From contig NC_072792.1 in the NCBI RefSeq assembly GCF_028583425.1, positions 158,912,676-158,976,675 on the forward strand: a stretch of DNA of 64,000 nucleotides, given 5' to 3'. Shown one piece after another: positions 47,290 to 57,754 of this stretch. The stretch is from Eublepharis macularius (Eukaryota; Chordata; Lepidosauria; Squamata; Eublepharidae). The notes beneath the pieces were generated by a model that did no database searches, had not been told where the DNA came from, and saw only the letters and a list, made by a program, of their open reading frames with translations. The position numbers and the translations under genes were made by a program. Position 1 is the first letter of the stretch, and the number at the start of each line of letters is the position of its first letter.

Positions 47290-47425
47290 GATATTTTGTT
47301 TCCAGCTGTGTTGGTCCAAAAGTAAAAACCCAAAAATGCATCCACGTAATACCTTTATTAGGACCAACCCAATGATGAATAACAGTGTGCAAGCTGGGTA
47401 CAAAAGCTTACATTGATGCTGGTTT
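47290..47425 (+). repeat. Single-arm relative of the foldback family
   Basis: TTTCCAGCTGTGTTGGTCC, TTTATTAGGACCAACCCAA and ACAAAAGCTTACATTGATGC have the layout of the 34143 family (a TTGGTC end, an inverted GACCAAC and an AGCTT block), but only one arm is present. Confidence 0.45.
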
Positions 47426-47447
47426 TGTTTAGAGATATTTGATTGGT

Positions 47448-47661
47448 GCCCTGACCTGGATAGCCCTAGTGAGCCTGATCTCATCAGATCTCAGAAGCTA
47501 AACAAGATCGGCCTTGGCTAGTAATTGGATGGGAGACCTCCAAGGAAGACCAGGGTTGCAGAGGCAGGCAATGGCAAATCTCCTCTGTTAGTCTCCTGAC
47601 AGGAAAACTCCACCAGGGGTCGCCATAGGTCAGCTATGACTTGAGGGCACTATCCACCACC
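47448..47661 (+). mobile_element. 5S rRNA-derived SINE with 10-bp target duplication
   Basis: The head, about 47465-47565, closely matches vertebrate 5S rRNA: TGATCTCATCAGATCTCAGA, AGCTAAACAAGATCGG, TTGGCTAGTAATTGGATGGG and AGACCTCC. This includes the internal promoter region. The body follows with GCAGGCAATGGCAAATCTCC. The end, GGTCGCCATAGGTCAGCTAT then GACTTGAGGGCAC, is like the BovB end at 30490. The direct repeat TTTGATTGGT flanks it (47438-47447, 47662-47671). This is a retroposed SINE, not a functional 5S gene. Confidence 0.88.
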
Positions 47662-47717
47662 TTTGATTGGTACATTTAGCATTCCTTTCTCCTAACAGTG
47701 TTGCCAGTCCAGAACTG

Positions 47718-47965
47718 TAATAGCCAGTGTTGTTTAGTGGTTACAGTGTTGGACTATGAGCTGGGAGACTGTTAGGTTTGAATCCCCCTCTACTTCAGAA
47801 GCTCACTGGGTGTCCTTGGGCTGGTCACTCTTTCAGCCTAACTTACCTCACAGGGTTGTTGTTTTCAGGATAAAATGGGGTAGGAAAGAATATTAGAAGC
47901 TGTTTTGTGTCCCTGTGGAGGTGGGTAGTGAGGGATTCATAAAATAAAATGAAATAAAAAACAAC
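47718..47965 (+). mobile_element. tRNA-derived SINE (Sauria-type)
   Basis: The tRNA-like head TTTAGTGGTTACAGTGTTGG (box A) and GGTTTGAATCC (box B) is followed by TGTCCTTGGGCTGGTCACTC and CTTACCTCACAGGGTTGTTG. It ends in an AAAAT repeat tail near 47945. Confidence 0.82.
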
Positions 47966-48008
47966 TCCCCCCATCATAACTGCTAGAGCTAACATTCCCA
48001 CCAATACA

Positions 48009-48265
48009 TAACAATAATAATAACATTCGATTTATATACCGCCCTTCAGGACAACTTAATGCCCACTCAGAGCTGTTTACAAAGTATGCCATTATTATCC
48101 CCACAACAAACACCCTGTGAGGTGGGTGGGGCTGAGAGAGCTCCAGAGAGCTGTGACTAGCCCAAGGTCACCCATCTGGCTTCAAGCGGAGGAGTGGGGA
48201 ATCAAACCCAGCTCTCCAGATTAGAGTCCTACGCTCTTAACCACTACACCAAACTGGCTCTCATG
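48009..48265 (-). mobile_element. Full-length Sauria-type SINE, minus strand
   Basis: The AAT tail at 48009 is followed by TTATATACCGCCCTTCAGGA and CAACTTAATGCCCACTCAGA (the complement of the 3' end), CCAAGGTCACCCATCTGGCT, and the tRNA-like head as GGAATCAAACCCAGCTCTCC and CTTAACCACTACACCAAACTGGCTC. Confidence 0.9.
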
Positions 48266-48734
48266 ATGAGTTTGTGGGTGAGACCACACAGAAGACAAGA
48301 ATATAAAGGCAATGTTTTGGGCTGGGTTCCCCTTCCCCTTCTCCCCAACCATAATGCAGATGTTCCTTATTTGCCAGGGTCATCTCTTTTTCAACAGTCT
48401 TGTATAGAAAGGATGTCCCTTGATTCCAGTGAATCTATGAGATGATGCCATCATTAAAGATGAACCCAACTGACTCTTTCTCTGTAGGGTGTTTTTATAT
48501 GATACTAATGTGAACCTCTCAGTCTGAAGAACTGTTCTTAATGTGCGACAGAAAGTGAAGAAAGGCATTTTAAATAGATATCTTTAAATAGAAATGTTAT
48601 TTTGAGTTAATAAGACCAGAAATGGAGAATAGGTTTGTTTAACTTACTGAGAAATAAAATCTGATATGTCATTTAACTACTTTCAGATACTTATATTTAC
48701 CTGAAAGAAGATCCTGTAAACAAAAATTTGTTTA
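48266..48734. other. Intergenic sequence, nothing recognised
   Basis: No coding or repeat signature was recognised. Confidence 0.4.
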
Positions 48735-48930
48735 CTTATTTTTATCTTTTTACTTCATTCATACTCTGCCCTTCTCCACAGTGGGGACCCAAAGCAGTTT
48801 ACATCATTCTCTTCTCCTCATTTTTTCCTCACAAGAAATCCTTTGAGGTAGGTTAGGATGAGAGTTTGTAACTGGCCCAAGGTCACCCAACGAGCTTCCA
48901 TCCATGGCGGAGTGGGGAATTGAATTTACA
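48735..48930 (-). mobile_element. tRNA-derived SINE, minus strand, diverged
   Basis: CTCTGCCCTTCTCCACAGTG, AACTGGCCCAAGGTCACCCA and GAGTGGGGAATTGAAT are the complement of a SINE body and box B region. It resembles the copy at 45830. Confidence 0.65.
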
Positions 48931-49419
48931 TCAAAAACAAAAGGTTTTGTATTACCATACAGACCTGTAACACACATGCAAATTTAGAACCCCTTATTTT
49001 TCTTGAGGACACTCTTAGGGAGAAACAAACAAACAAACTAGCCTTTCCTTCAGGTAAATAGGGTAATTTTTTGCTTCGTCAGTTTAACCCCCTCCCCTTT
49101 GGTCTCTGTCTCAGTTATTACACTGCCTGAGCAAGGCCTTTTTTTTGGCAAGTTATTATTTTATCCTTTTAAATTAAAAAAATAAACCCTGAAAGCTGAG
49201 AGTTCAGAATGGTAACTTAACTAAAAACTCATTTCAATGGAATGTCTGCACTCCTCTGTCTGTCCCACTATTGGCCACATCTGACAAAGACTGAATGCTA
49301 CTTACAGTCCCTGTTCTGTGTGCACACCATGCATGGGCTGATGCCTCTCCACTCAGGAATCCCACTGAGCCCAAACAACTGTGAACTGGGCTGCCACCTT
49401 ACTTCAGACTAGAATCTTA
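48931..49419. other. Intergenic sequence, nothing recognised
   Basis: No coding or repeat signature was recognised. Confidence 0.4.
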
Positions 49420-49846
49420 TGTATACACTAGCAATAAGGCCCGTTGTTTGGGAAAATACAACGGGCCCTAGCAGTGTTTCCCTCTGTGCCTCCCCCCGCA
49501 GCATCAGTCCTCCAGCCCCTCAGCCACCGCTCAACTTGTGCACGGCCCTCCTAAGGCCCTGTAGAGGCAGCAGGGAGCCCCGCCCCTGGCCACTGTGGGA
49601 CCTTGGGAGGGCCTCACCACCATGTTGAGACTTCCCACAGCAGTGGCAGGTTCTTTGGGTGCCATGGCAGTGGCGGGCTTCTCCATGGCAACACTGGGCC
49701 TTTCTGGGCCTCTGGAGGCCCTGAGGAGGCAGCGGGGAAGCAAAACATTTTCCCCTGACTTGCTTCTTATCCCTGTATACTACACCTGCGCAGGGATAAG
49801 AAATGAGTTGTCGGGAACATGGTTTGCCTTTTATATAGTAGGATAA
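49420..49846. mobile_element. Unclassified GC-rich element with weak inverted ends
   Basis: Left end TATACACTAGCAATAAGGCC and right end, on the other strand, TATCCTACTATATAAAAGGC share a loose pattern. GCCCGTTGTTTGGG and CAACGGGCCC form a small inner inversion near 49440. The interior is GC-rich with ATGGCAGTGGCGGGC-like phrases. It ends precisely where a SINE begins. Type unknown. Confidence 0.4.
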
Positions 49847-49848
49847 GA

Positions 49849-50025
49849 GGCAGTTTGGTGTACTGGTTAAGAGGGGCGGGACCCTAATCTGAAGAACTGG
49901 GTTTGCTCCCCCACTCCTCTGCTTGAAGCCAGATGGGTGACCTTGGGTCAGTGAGAGTTTCTAGGTGCTCTCTCAGCCCCACCAACCTCACAGGGTTGGT
50001 CAAGTTGTTAATTTTTTATCCTGCT
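49849..50025 (+). mobile_element. Sauria-type SINE, 3'-truncated
   Basis: GGCAGTTTGGTGTACTGGTT with AAGAGG (box A) and GGGTTTGCTCCCCCACTCC, then GATGGGTGACCTTGGGTCAG and AGCCCCACCAACCTCACAGG. The usual 3' tail is absent. Confidence 0.8.
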
Positions 50026-50047
50026 TCTATTTCTTAAGACAACTCTT

Positions 50048-50049
50048 AT

Positions 50050-50084
<35 letters not shown>

Positions 50085-50290
50085 CTGCATTTATATACTG
50101 CTCTTCTAGACAAATTAGTTCCCCACTCAGAGCAGTGAATAGTCTTATTATTATCCCCACAACACAGCTGGGGATCTGGGGCCGAGAAGAGCGGCTTACC
50201 CAAGGCCACTGGCTAAGCTCATGGCAGTACCAGGATTCAAACCAACAGAGTGCAGATTTGCAATCCAACCACTTAACTTCATGCTTCTTT
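50048..50290 (-). mobile_element. tRNA-derived SINE, minus strand, with (AAC)n tail
   Basis: An AAC repeat at 50048-50084, then TGCATTTATATACTGCTCTT, CACTCAGAGCAGTGAATAG, CCCAAGGCCACTGGC and GGATTCAAACCAACAGAGTG. Same subfamily as 6627. Confidence 0.78.
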
Positions 50291-50319
50291 CTTGAGGACA
50301 CTCAAGAAAGTGTCCTCAA

Positions 50320-50632
50320 GTGCCAGTTTGGCGTAGTGGTTAAGAGCACGGAACTCTAATCTGGAGAACCGGGTTTGATTCCCGACTCCTTGCTTGAAGT
50401 CAGCCTGGGACTCTAATCTAGAGAACAGGGTTTGATTCCTTGCTCCTCCACTTGAAACCAGCTGGGTGACCTAAGGTCAGTCACAGCTTCTAGGAGCTCT
50501 CTGAGCCCCACCCACCTCACAGGGTATTTTGTTGTGGGGATAATAACATACTTTGTAAACCACTCTGAGTGGGCATTAAGTTGTCCTGAAGGGCAGTATA
50601 TAAATCGAATGTTATTATTATTATTCTTTTGC
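50320..50632 (+). mobile_element. Sauria-type SINE with duplicated head
   Basis: GCCAGTTTGGCGTAGTGGTT and CTCTAATCTGGAGAACCGGG give the tRNA-like head. A second partial head, GACTCTAATCTAGAGAACAG then GGTTTGATTCC, follows at 50409, so the box B region is duplicated. The body and GGGCATTAAGTTGTCCTGAA tail end in (ATT)n at 50615-50632. Confidence 0.9.
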
Positions 50633-51339
50633 CTGTGCCTTTAATAGAAGTTTCATCTGCTCCCTTCCTTAAATATGAATCTCCAACTGTTAACCTTGAA
50701 AATTATATGGATATACATGTGTTTATAATTTAGTATTTAGCTATTTTTAAATTATCACAGTATGTTTGAGTTCTTAATCAGATTAGATTTAATATGTACA
50801 CACACTAATAAAAAATGCCTCTTTGGGGATGTGAGAGCAGCTCAATTGTATTAAAAATTTTGGTATCAACTGGCAAGATTAGTTTTATGTATGATAATTG
50901 TTTGCAAAGTAAAAGAAAGAAATCTGGTGGGATTGGGGCATTACAGATTGAATGAGCAATTCTAAACCAGCCTACTCGCAAGTATGTCCGATTATATTCA
51001 ATGGGGCTTACTACTCCTAGGAAAGTCTTCTAGGCAGAGTTACCCTCTTCCGGGCGCATTGACGTTAACAGAAGGTAACTCGGGTTAAGATGCCGCTGCA
51101 AGAGTTATCCTGGCATCACACTTTTGGATCTAGCCCCTACTTTGTCCGACGAATAAAACCTTCCCTCCGTTGGCCAATATTTGCGCAGGCAGGCATGCAC
51201 ACATGACAAAATATAGGAGACCAAAAGGGGCCATGACAGTCCCATTTTACTTGCAAACCGTTTTCATTTTTTTAAAAAATTAAACTCTTGCATGCCGCGC
51301 CACGCATTCCTTCTACACACTTGGGTGGGCAGGGCCATA
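50633..51339. other. Intergenic sequence upstream of the CpG island
   Basis: At 50950-51020 a short repeat with CAATGGGGCTTACTACTCC, a common squamate palindromic repeat, was seen. TTGGCCAAT at 51172 is a possible CCAAT box. Otherwise nothing recognised. Confidence 0.45.
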
Positions 51340-51745
51340 CCTAGAGGCGTGGCCGATTAGGCAGGATGACAAGAAACCACAGTTGGTAGGCGGGGCCACG
51401 CAGCAGCCGGGGCGGGGCCTCCTATGCAGATTACCGTGCATGGGTGGGGCTTGGCGACAGGGCGCTCCCGTGGTTTGCTTGAGGGGGCGTGGCTAGCTGC
51501 GCAGTCCCTGCCGCGCTCGGTTCGCCTCTTCCCGGCTGCTGGTGCAGGCAGATGCAACGGCAGCGAAGCCCCTTTGGCTAGTGTTGCTGCTGCTGCGCGC
51601 TGCACAAGGGCTGCCCTGTTCATCCATGAGAAGCGCCAGGAGCGGCGCCCGGGCTGCCTCGCCTCGCCCTGCGGTGGGGACGAGCGTGTAATGCCTCCGG
51701 GCTTCCTTCGGGCTGCCTAACAGCCGGGGGTGGCAGAGGAGCTTG

Positions 51746-51847
51746 ATGGAAGAAGCGATGTCCCCGCAACAGGATCACCTCGGGCAAGGACGCTCTTCCT
51801 CCCTGGCCGGAGCGTCCCGGCTCTCTGCGCTCTCCGACGGCAAAAAG
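51746..51847 (+). CDS. Candidate first coding exon, 34 codons, product unknown
   Basis: The ATG at 51746 opens MEEAMSPQQ and the frame continues to AAAAAG, followed by GTGAGG, a strong 5' splice site, at 51847/51848. The exon ends at a codon boundary. The peptide is rich in Ser, Gly and Gln and has no recognised domain; I do not recognise the gene. Supporting context is the CpG island, which would place it near a transcription start. Opposing it, no following exon was found to 64000, and a 34-codon frame could arise by chance in GC-rich DNA. The frame stays open past the donor to 52336, which neither helps nor hurts. A noncoding first exon elsewhere in the island is an alternative. Confidence 0.35.
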
Positions 51848-52194
51848 GTGAGGCCAGCTCGGTCGTTTGCGCTCCAGTCCTCTGGGGACTTCCCTCTGCC
51901 GGGCAGGCTGTCCTCCACCTCCACCCCTCCGCCGATGGGCATTTCTTTCTCGCCCGTCCCTTCTTCACGTCTGCAGCTGGCTCCAATCCTGCGGGCATGT
52001 TTACTCGGGAGTAAACCTGACCCACTTGGATCTACTCCCGAAGACACACGCATGCTTGAGGATGGCGACTGTGAAGTCCGACCCAGCGCGTTTTGCTGGG
52101 AATCCAGCCCGGCTGCAGTTGGTGGGGCTGACTTCCAGGTGGAGCCTGCGCAGGATCGCCGCCGTCGCTGTCACCTGGGAGGGAGAGCTGCAGC

Positions 52195-52390
52195 GTTGGA
52201 GTCCAGGGGCACCTTAGAGGCCAACCAGATCCGCAGGAGAGACGCTTACCGGAGTCAAGCTCCCTTCTTCAGGTATCAGAAGAAGAGAGCTCTGGCTCTG
52301 GAAAGCGTCTCCCCTGCACATTTCGTTGGCCTCTAAGGTGCCCCTGGACTCAGATCCGGCCGTTCTACTGCAGCCCAACGCGGCTACCCC
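52195..52390 (+). repeat. Foldback element of the 34143 family inside the CpG island
   Basis: AGTCCAGGGGCACCTTAGAG with GCCAAC (52200-52225) is exactly complementary to GTTGGCCTCTAAGGTGCCCC with TGGACT (52325-52350). The layout is that of the other foldbacks: a gtccag/cacctt block, GCCAAC, a divergent loop and a closing inverted block. It continues to about 52390. Confidence 0.7.
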
Positions 52391-53234
52391 CTTGACACTA
52401 TCCTCATGGGAGGGAGGGGGAGCTCTCCCCGCTGTCCCTTCTTGCCGCCCGCCCCTCCTCTGCCTTTCCCTCTCCCTGACTGTCTATTCCGGGCGGTCTT
52501 TTCCCGCTGCTCCCTCCTGGGCATCGCCGGAGGGTTACCAGCGTCGTCATCTGGCGGGGGGGGGGGAGTATTGAATTAAATCTACCACATTAAAAGGGAA
52601 AGGTGGAGGGGGCCCAATTCCAGCCTGAGAGGCAGAAATCCTTTTTCAGGCAGCCAGCCTGTGCACGCCTACCTAGGAGCAAGCCCCGGTGAAGACAGTG
52701 GGGCTTACTTCTCGAGGAGACGTGCTTTACGCCGCCTTCCTCTGTAGGATCGCTCGCTGCACACGCAGGTAGTCGTGACCGAGAGCGACTCTCCCGCCCA
52801 CGCCGGAGAACCCCCCGCCCCTGCCCTGCGCGTCGTGTTCTTTAACCGGGAAACCTCGGGGGGGGGGGAGACTCGTGATCCCCCCCCTCCTCCTGGACTG
52901 CCGCATGCGCGCTCCCTCCCGCCTGCCCCGCTCTGTGTGCTTTTAGGCGCGTTTGCACTTCGATGGGTGATTGATGGCCCTTCTTCCAGGGTGGCTGCTG
53001 GCGCTTGAGTGAATGCCGCTCGTGCTCGCTGCTGGCCACGCAGAGGGGCGGGTAGGTGAGTGGGCATCGCCAGTGCCCAGTGATCGGCTCTGGGTGGCGT
53101 TTTGGACAGCCCCGACTGGACCCTTTGCGCCCCGGTGTGTATTTTCCCTGAGTTTGGAACAGCAGGGGGCTTTTAAAATGGCAATAGATCAGAACAGCTG
53201 GGCGATACTCCTGCAAGGAAGTCACTCCTCTGCC

Positions 53235-53330
53235 AATAAACCAGCCCGAACCTATGCAGATTTACAGGGAAACAAGTCCCACTGAATTCAGTGGGATTTA
53301 CTTCTAAGAAAGTGTGCATAAGCCCTTCGT
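53235..53330. repeat. Palindromic short repeat
   Basis: AAGTCCCACTGAATTCAGTG with GGATTTACTTCT forms a near-perfect palindrome. Related phrases occur at 50985 (CAATGGGGCTTACTACTCC) and 52675 (GTGGGGCTTACTTCTCG), each with a GGCTTACT core. Confidence 0.65.
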
Positions 53331-53359
53331 GTTTTATTAGAACGCTTTCCCTCTGACTG

Positions 53360-53530
53360 CTAGAAGCGCTTTATATACTTTAGCTTGATTAACTGCACAA
53401 CAGTTCTGTAAAGTAGGCCATATTACTGAAGGGAGAAGGTTGATTTGCATATGGCCTAAGGAAGAGAGTTTGTGGAGGAGGTGAGATTTAAACTCGGGGG
53501 CGGGGCTTGGCTCTTGGTGTTAAACAACGT
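53360..53530 (-). mobile_element. Weak tRNA-derived SINE remnant
   Basis: GCGCTTTATATACTTTAG, CTGCACAACAGTTCTGTAAA and GAGATTTAAACTCGGG follow the order of the minus-strand SINE body and box B at 48735, with heavy divergence. Confidence 0.45.
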
Positions 53531-54435
53531 CCCACACTGCAAACCAAGCACAGATTGTCATGTGTGACAGTGTAATAAATTTAAGTTTTGGAGCATATAC
53601 ATTTGGCATATATGGATGGTTGGGTGGTGGTGGTGCATTTATTGGGAGCTTCCCACTATATGTGACAAGAAACTGTGTTGACCATCTCTCATGACAAGCT
53701 GCATTCAGGGATCATTCATCTTTCTGCCCAGAGGTGATGACCTTTTAGGAAATTTTTGCCTAGTAGCCTTTAGAGAATGTAGCCTTTAGAGAATGGCTAC
53801 TTTCTTTGCCTGAGATCTTACTGCAGCTGTGGTAATCAAGTAGCTAATAATGAGAGAGAATATTGCCAGATCTCTACCTTGCTCTCCTGCTCAGTAAGGG
53901 TCTGTGCTGTCCCCTGCTGTATCTGGAATTTACTTGAATAATAGGAAAATCTATACTTTGTATACAGAATTCTGTTTCTGTATTACGTATCTGTACTCTT
54001 GTTTATACCTACATGCACTATCTTTGTTAAGGAAAACGAACTGTTTAAAAAGGGTATGAATATTTGAAGGCCTCCAACAGGGTTCTTCTTATATTGTTGC
54101 TCAGATTGTCTAGCCCATTTTACTGTTTCCAGCAGCAGTTAGCCAGGTGCTTCCAGGAAGTCCACAAGTTGGGTATGAAGGCAAAAGCTCCCCACTTCCG
54201 CAACTGGTGTTTTGTTGTATGCTGATCATGGAGGCTCCGTTTAGCTAGCATAGCTGGAAGGCATTAGTAAATTGAATGAATTATGTATTGTGGCTAGTCC
54301 CCCGCCCCCAACTTGGTGCCTGGAGTGTAATTTATCATTATTGCATCCCTTGATTCAGAAGATCAGGTGTGTATAAGGGCTGTAGGTGGTTATTAACTAA
54401 AGAAGGATTAGTATTCTGCCCATGGTCAGAGGTAT
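53531..54435. other. Non-repetitive sequence, probable intron or intergenic
   Basis: No exon with flanking splice sites or recognisable protein was seen. Confidence 0.4.
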
Positions 54436-54439
54436 TCCA

Positions 54440-54720
54440 TCCGTTTTTAACATTCTTGCACATTGTATTTATTTACTTGTATTTATAAACTTATATTTAT
54501 TTACCTTACAGCATTGTTTATGGAAATGTCTTTGATATTGACTATACTAATCTCACACTGTGTAACCTGCCTTGAGCCTCAATGAGAAAGACAGACTGTA
54601 AATAACATAAACAAACAAACAAACATTGTGGGGTTAATGATAATACTGACTTTGTTCACTGTTCTGAGTGGGGCACTAATCTGTCTAGAAGAACGATATA
54701 TGTTTATTGTTGTTGTTATG
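54440..54720 (+). mobile_element. L2-type tail and a SINE 3' fragment
   Basis: The L2-type tail (54475-54625) has GTTTATGGAAATGTCTTTG, CCTGCCTTGAGCCTC and (AAAC)n. It is followed by a short piece, GTTCTGAGTGGGGCACTAAT to (GTT)n, at 54650-54720, resembling a SINE 3' end. Confidence 0.6.
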
Positions 54721-55074
54721 CCTTAGCCCTTGAATTGAAAATGGGCTTTGGGAGGGAGGGGTGGCAAATTCTGGTTCAAAGTAAACTGACCCCCCTCCCC
54801 TACCATGCTCCAGTTATGTCTAGGGAATTCGTCCACACATGGATTGCAAAAAGCTATTGGTGAAATCTAGTTTGTGAATTTTGCAGATAGTGGTAACAAG
54901 CACTCCCAGTTCTTTTCAGTCCTGACTCCTGAGTCCTGCTGTGTTTATCACAATGGGAGTAATATTTAACAACTGTAAAAAGTACACTGAAATGCTTTTG
55001 TTTAGTTCTTTTTGAACCTGGATGAATTTCTCATGGGATATAGCTGGGTTAAGAATGTGGAATGCAATGGGTTA

Positions 55075-55262
55075 AATATCTAGTTTGGGAACCATGGAGG
55101 GCAGTCTAGGTTCACATCCAGCCATAAGTCTGGGCAAGTCATAACCACATGGGGTCTACCTCACAGGGTCGTTGTGGTGAATAAAGTATGGCTAGAGCAA
55201 GTCTCCAAATATGTATGGCTACCCTGAGCTTCTTGGAGGAAGGGTGGAATAAAGAGGGAACA
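55075..55262 (+). mobile_element. tRNA-derived SINE remnant
   Basis: TTCACATCCAGCCATAAG, GGGCAAGTCATAACC, CTACCTCACAGGGTCGTTG and a final GGTGGAATAAAG follow the SINE body order in plus orientation. Confidence 0.5.
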
Positions 55263-55549
55263 AAAACCTAAAATCTGCAGTAAGCTCTTTGAAGAGGCTG
55301 TGGACCTAATCTAGCACTCTTAAATAGTACAGATACTCTTTGTCGTATATCTGGGAGATTCTTAGAGTAAAAGTTGTCCCTTATTCCTGGCTCTATGTTT
55401 TTAAAAAAATATTTTGCATCTCAGAATATATTTTCTCTGTGTGGGATTGCTTCTATATGCAAAACTTGGCAAAAGAGAAAGTGTGATTTCTGAGTCAGAG
55501 ATTTGGTGGGGGCCCAGAATATTGTCCTGTGTACATTCCTGTTCTCCTC

Positions 55550-55572
55550 CTACACACACACACACACACAGG
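55550..55572. repeat. Short (CA)n microsatellite
   Basis: A run of about ten CA dinucleotides. Confidence 0.9.
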
Positions 55573-55616
55573 GCTTGTATTTTTAAAAAATCTGGCCCTG
55601 CCTGAGACTATTCCAG

Positions 55617-55812
55617 AATAAATAGCACGAACACTAAAGAGAACCAAGCTGGGAGGAAATCTCCTATTTGCAGGGATTGCATTAAAATGTCATTAAATCC
55701 CCTCAAGCGCATTCTCCTTAGAGAATTACTGCAGCAGGCTGCCAGATTGCTTATTGGGATTTTAATGTCTGTCTGGGTTATAAGTGCACTTCATAAATAT
55801 TTTCCGTCTTCC
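55617..55812. other. Candidate conserved noncoding element
   Basis: About 195 bp of repeat-free, motif-dense sequence. It includes TGTCATTAAATCCCCTC, GAGAATTACTGCAGCAGGC and GGGATTTTAATGTCTG. Its texture differs from the surrounding TE-rich DNA. Inference only. Confidence 0.35.
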
Positions 55813-56129
55813 TGATCACAACAGAGAACGAGAGGGGTGCGATGCAGTGGGGACTCCTGGGAGAGAATCTTTCTCGTGGACCTGGGCTCTCGGGCATATT
55901 GTGGGCTGTTCCAGTGGGTCTGCTCTCTCTTCCTCTGGTTGAGTGGGGCAGGCTGGCTCCTGAGGATCAGGACTTAGGAGAACCCTGAAAAAGGTGCTGG
56001 TATTCAGTACCAGTGAGCACCATGACAAAAAAATCCACAGGTATCTTATATGAGGTAGATTTACTCAAGCATGGACAGTTCAGACTCTCCTCCAGGGTGG
56101 GTATCATTTATAAAAGGAGGAAGAGCGCG

Positions 56130-56500
56130 GGCTTCTTCTGTCAAAAATTGCTAACATAGGTTTGTGTGAACAAGAGGGCTAATGAAACGAGTTTTGTGGC
56201 TGCTAATTTAGTTGCTGCGTCTCTTTCAGTCTACACCTTACACCAGTCTTTCTGGATAAACTACTGCAATACAACAGAAAACAACTATCTAACTCTGTGA
56301 TAATACTAAACTCATTACAGTGAGGGGTTTTTTTGTATTGTACGCTGTGTCTGATGCCGTTGCAACCCTATTTAAATAACATTTTCTTTATCAGAATGTC
56401 TGAGTATTAAAATAATTAGAATGAAACGAGTCCATTTGGCTACATTAAATTGTACTGTGTTAATGACCAAATCTCAAACAGATTATAAAAACTGTCCCCC
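56130..56500. other. Candidate conserved noncoding element
   Basis: Repeat-free stretch with homeodomain-like cores: GCTAATGAAACG, CTAATTTAGTTGC, AAAATAATTAGAATG and TGTTAATGACC. The phrase ATGAAACGAGT occurs twice (56184, 56422). Inference from composition only. Confidence 0.33.
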
Positions 56501-56859
56501 TCCCCGCCTTTTCATATATCATTTTGAGAAATATTCTGTCAGTCTATTGTATCACGCAATTCACAAACAAATTTCAGATGCGTGCGCAGGAAAATAAGGC
56601 TTAGTGGCTTGTTTTCAACCACAGAGTAGGCGCTCTAAGTTTTCTTCAGGGGAAGTGGCAATTTCTGACAATCACCTCCACTCCCATTTTATTCCAGGCC
56701 CCAAGTACAATTTAATGGGGATATGCAGTGGGAGAGGGGAATCAGTGGAAATTACCATCTCCTCTTAGAAAAGCAGAAGTGCCTTTAGTTTTTGGAATGT
56801 GGTTGAATATAGGCTACTGCACAAAATTATGTATTGTTCAGATAATTTTGTTACCAGAT

Positions 56860-57120
56860 TTATATATATTCATTTATAGTCCACCTTTCTCATTGAGAGC
56901 CAAAGTGTAATACAATATTATCAGCAGTTAGGACATTCACTGAGCAAGTACAATAATGAACAACATTTAGGACATTCAGTGAACAGATACAATTGGGTAA
57001 ATGGTAGCAGAAAATTTGAAAACGCATAAAGTCAAGCATAAATATGAAATCTTTCTGAAACAATGCATTAGATATTTGCTGTTAATCTTACATCTAACTC
57101 AGTAATTCATAAGCAAGGCT
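56860..57120 (-). mobile_element. L2-type LINE tail, minus strand
   Basis: TTTATAGTCCACCTTTCTCA with TTGAGAGCC is the complement of the tail at 54560-54610. Two direct repeats, TTAGGACATTCA, follow at 56929 and 56969. Confidence 0.55.
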
Positions 57121-57754
57121 GGGTTTGTAAGTAAGCATTCTATTCAATAACAAAAAACATTAAGTAAAACTAGCAGATACAACACCACAGCAGATTCAGC
57201 ATAACCAGCTACTAAGTGAAACATACCTGCAGATTCATTTAGACACATATAGCAGATTGAGAAATACAATACAGTTAAGAAATACAGTAGTTGGATTTTT
57301 AAAGAAATTAACATAGATAAATAAAATACAAACAGACAAACATTGCTTACCATATTTTCATATTATTGAACATGGGGACAGGCTGCCCTTGAAAGATCTT
57401 GTCCTCTAAAGAATAAATTTATTTATTAAAACCCAGTCTAATTCTTCAGCCTGTAGGATTGATGAAGCACTGCCTCTTCTGAGATTTAATAAATCTTGAT
57501 TTTTATTTGAACTAATCCTTATATGAAGCATGACATTTCAGCAGTGTATTTTTCTTACCACATTTTTGAAGAGAAATGGGAATTCTGTGGAATATGATTT
57601 AGTGGGAAATCCCCTCCTTGGAGTTTGGTTTCCCATTGCCTCATAATAAGGATTGGCCACATTCTTTGCCTAGACCAATGGTATGTAGTGGGTTTCAAGA
57701 TGGTGGCAAGTACAGTATACACAGCAGTGTATATGGGCAAGACTGATTATTTCA
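57121..57754. other. Intergenic sequence, nothing recognised
   Basis: No coding or repeat signature was recognised. Confidence 0.4.

Larger units (their letters stand above)
51340..53150. promoter_or_regulatory. CpG island, probable promoter region
   Basis: GC-rich DNA with frequent CpGs, unlike the AT-rich surroundings. It includes GC boxes (GCCGGGGCGGGGCC near 51405, GAGGGGGCGTGGC near 51481) and an upstream TTGGCCAAT at 51172. A short reading frame with a splice donor lies inside (51746-51847). The GC-richness is not due to a recognised transposon, though a foldback repeat sits at 52195-52350. The transcript is probably on the plus strand, on the strength of the donor site. Confidence 0.65.

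Noticed and set aside
47465..47565. 5S rRNA gene
   Set aside because: Substitutions, a SINE body and tail, and a 10-bp target duplication show a retroposed SINE.
51743..52336. 197-aa continuous protein from the CpG island
   Set aside because: The frame runs across a strong splice donor and into a foldback repeat, so only the part before the donor is plausible as an exon.
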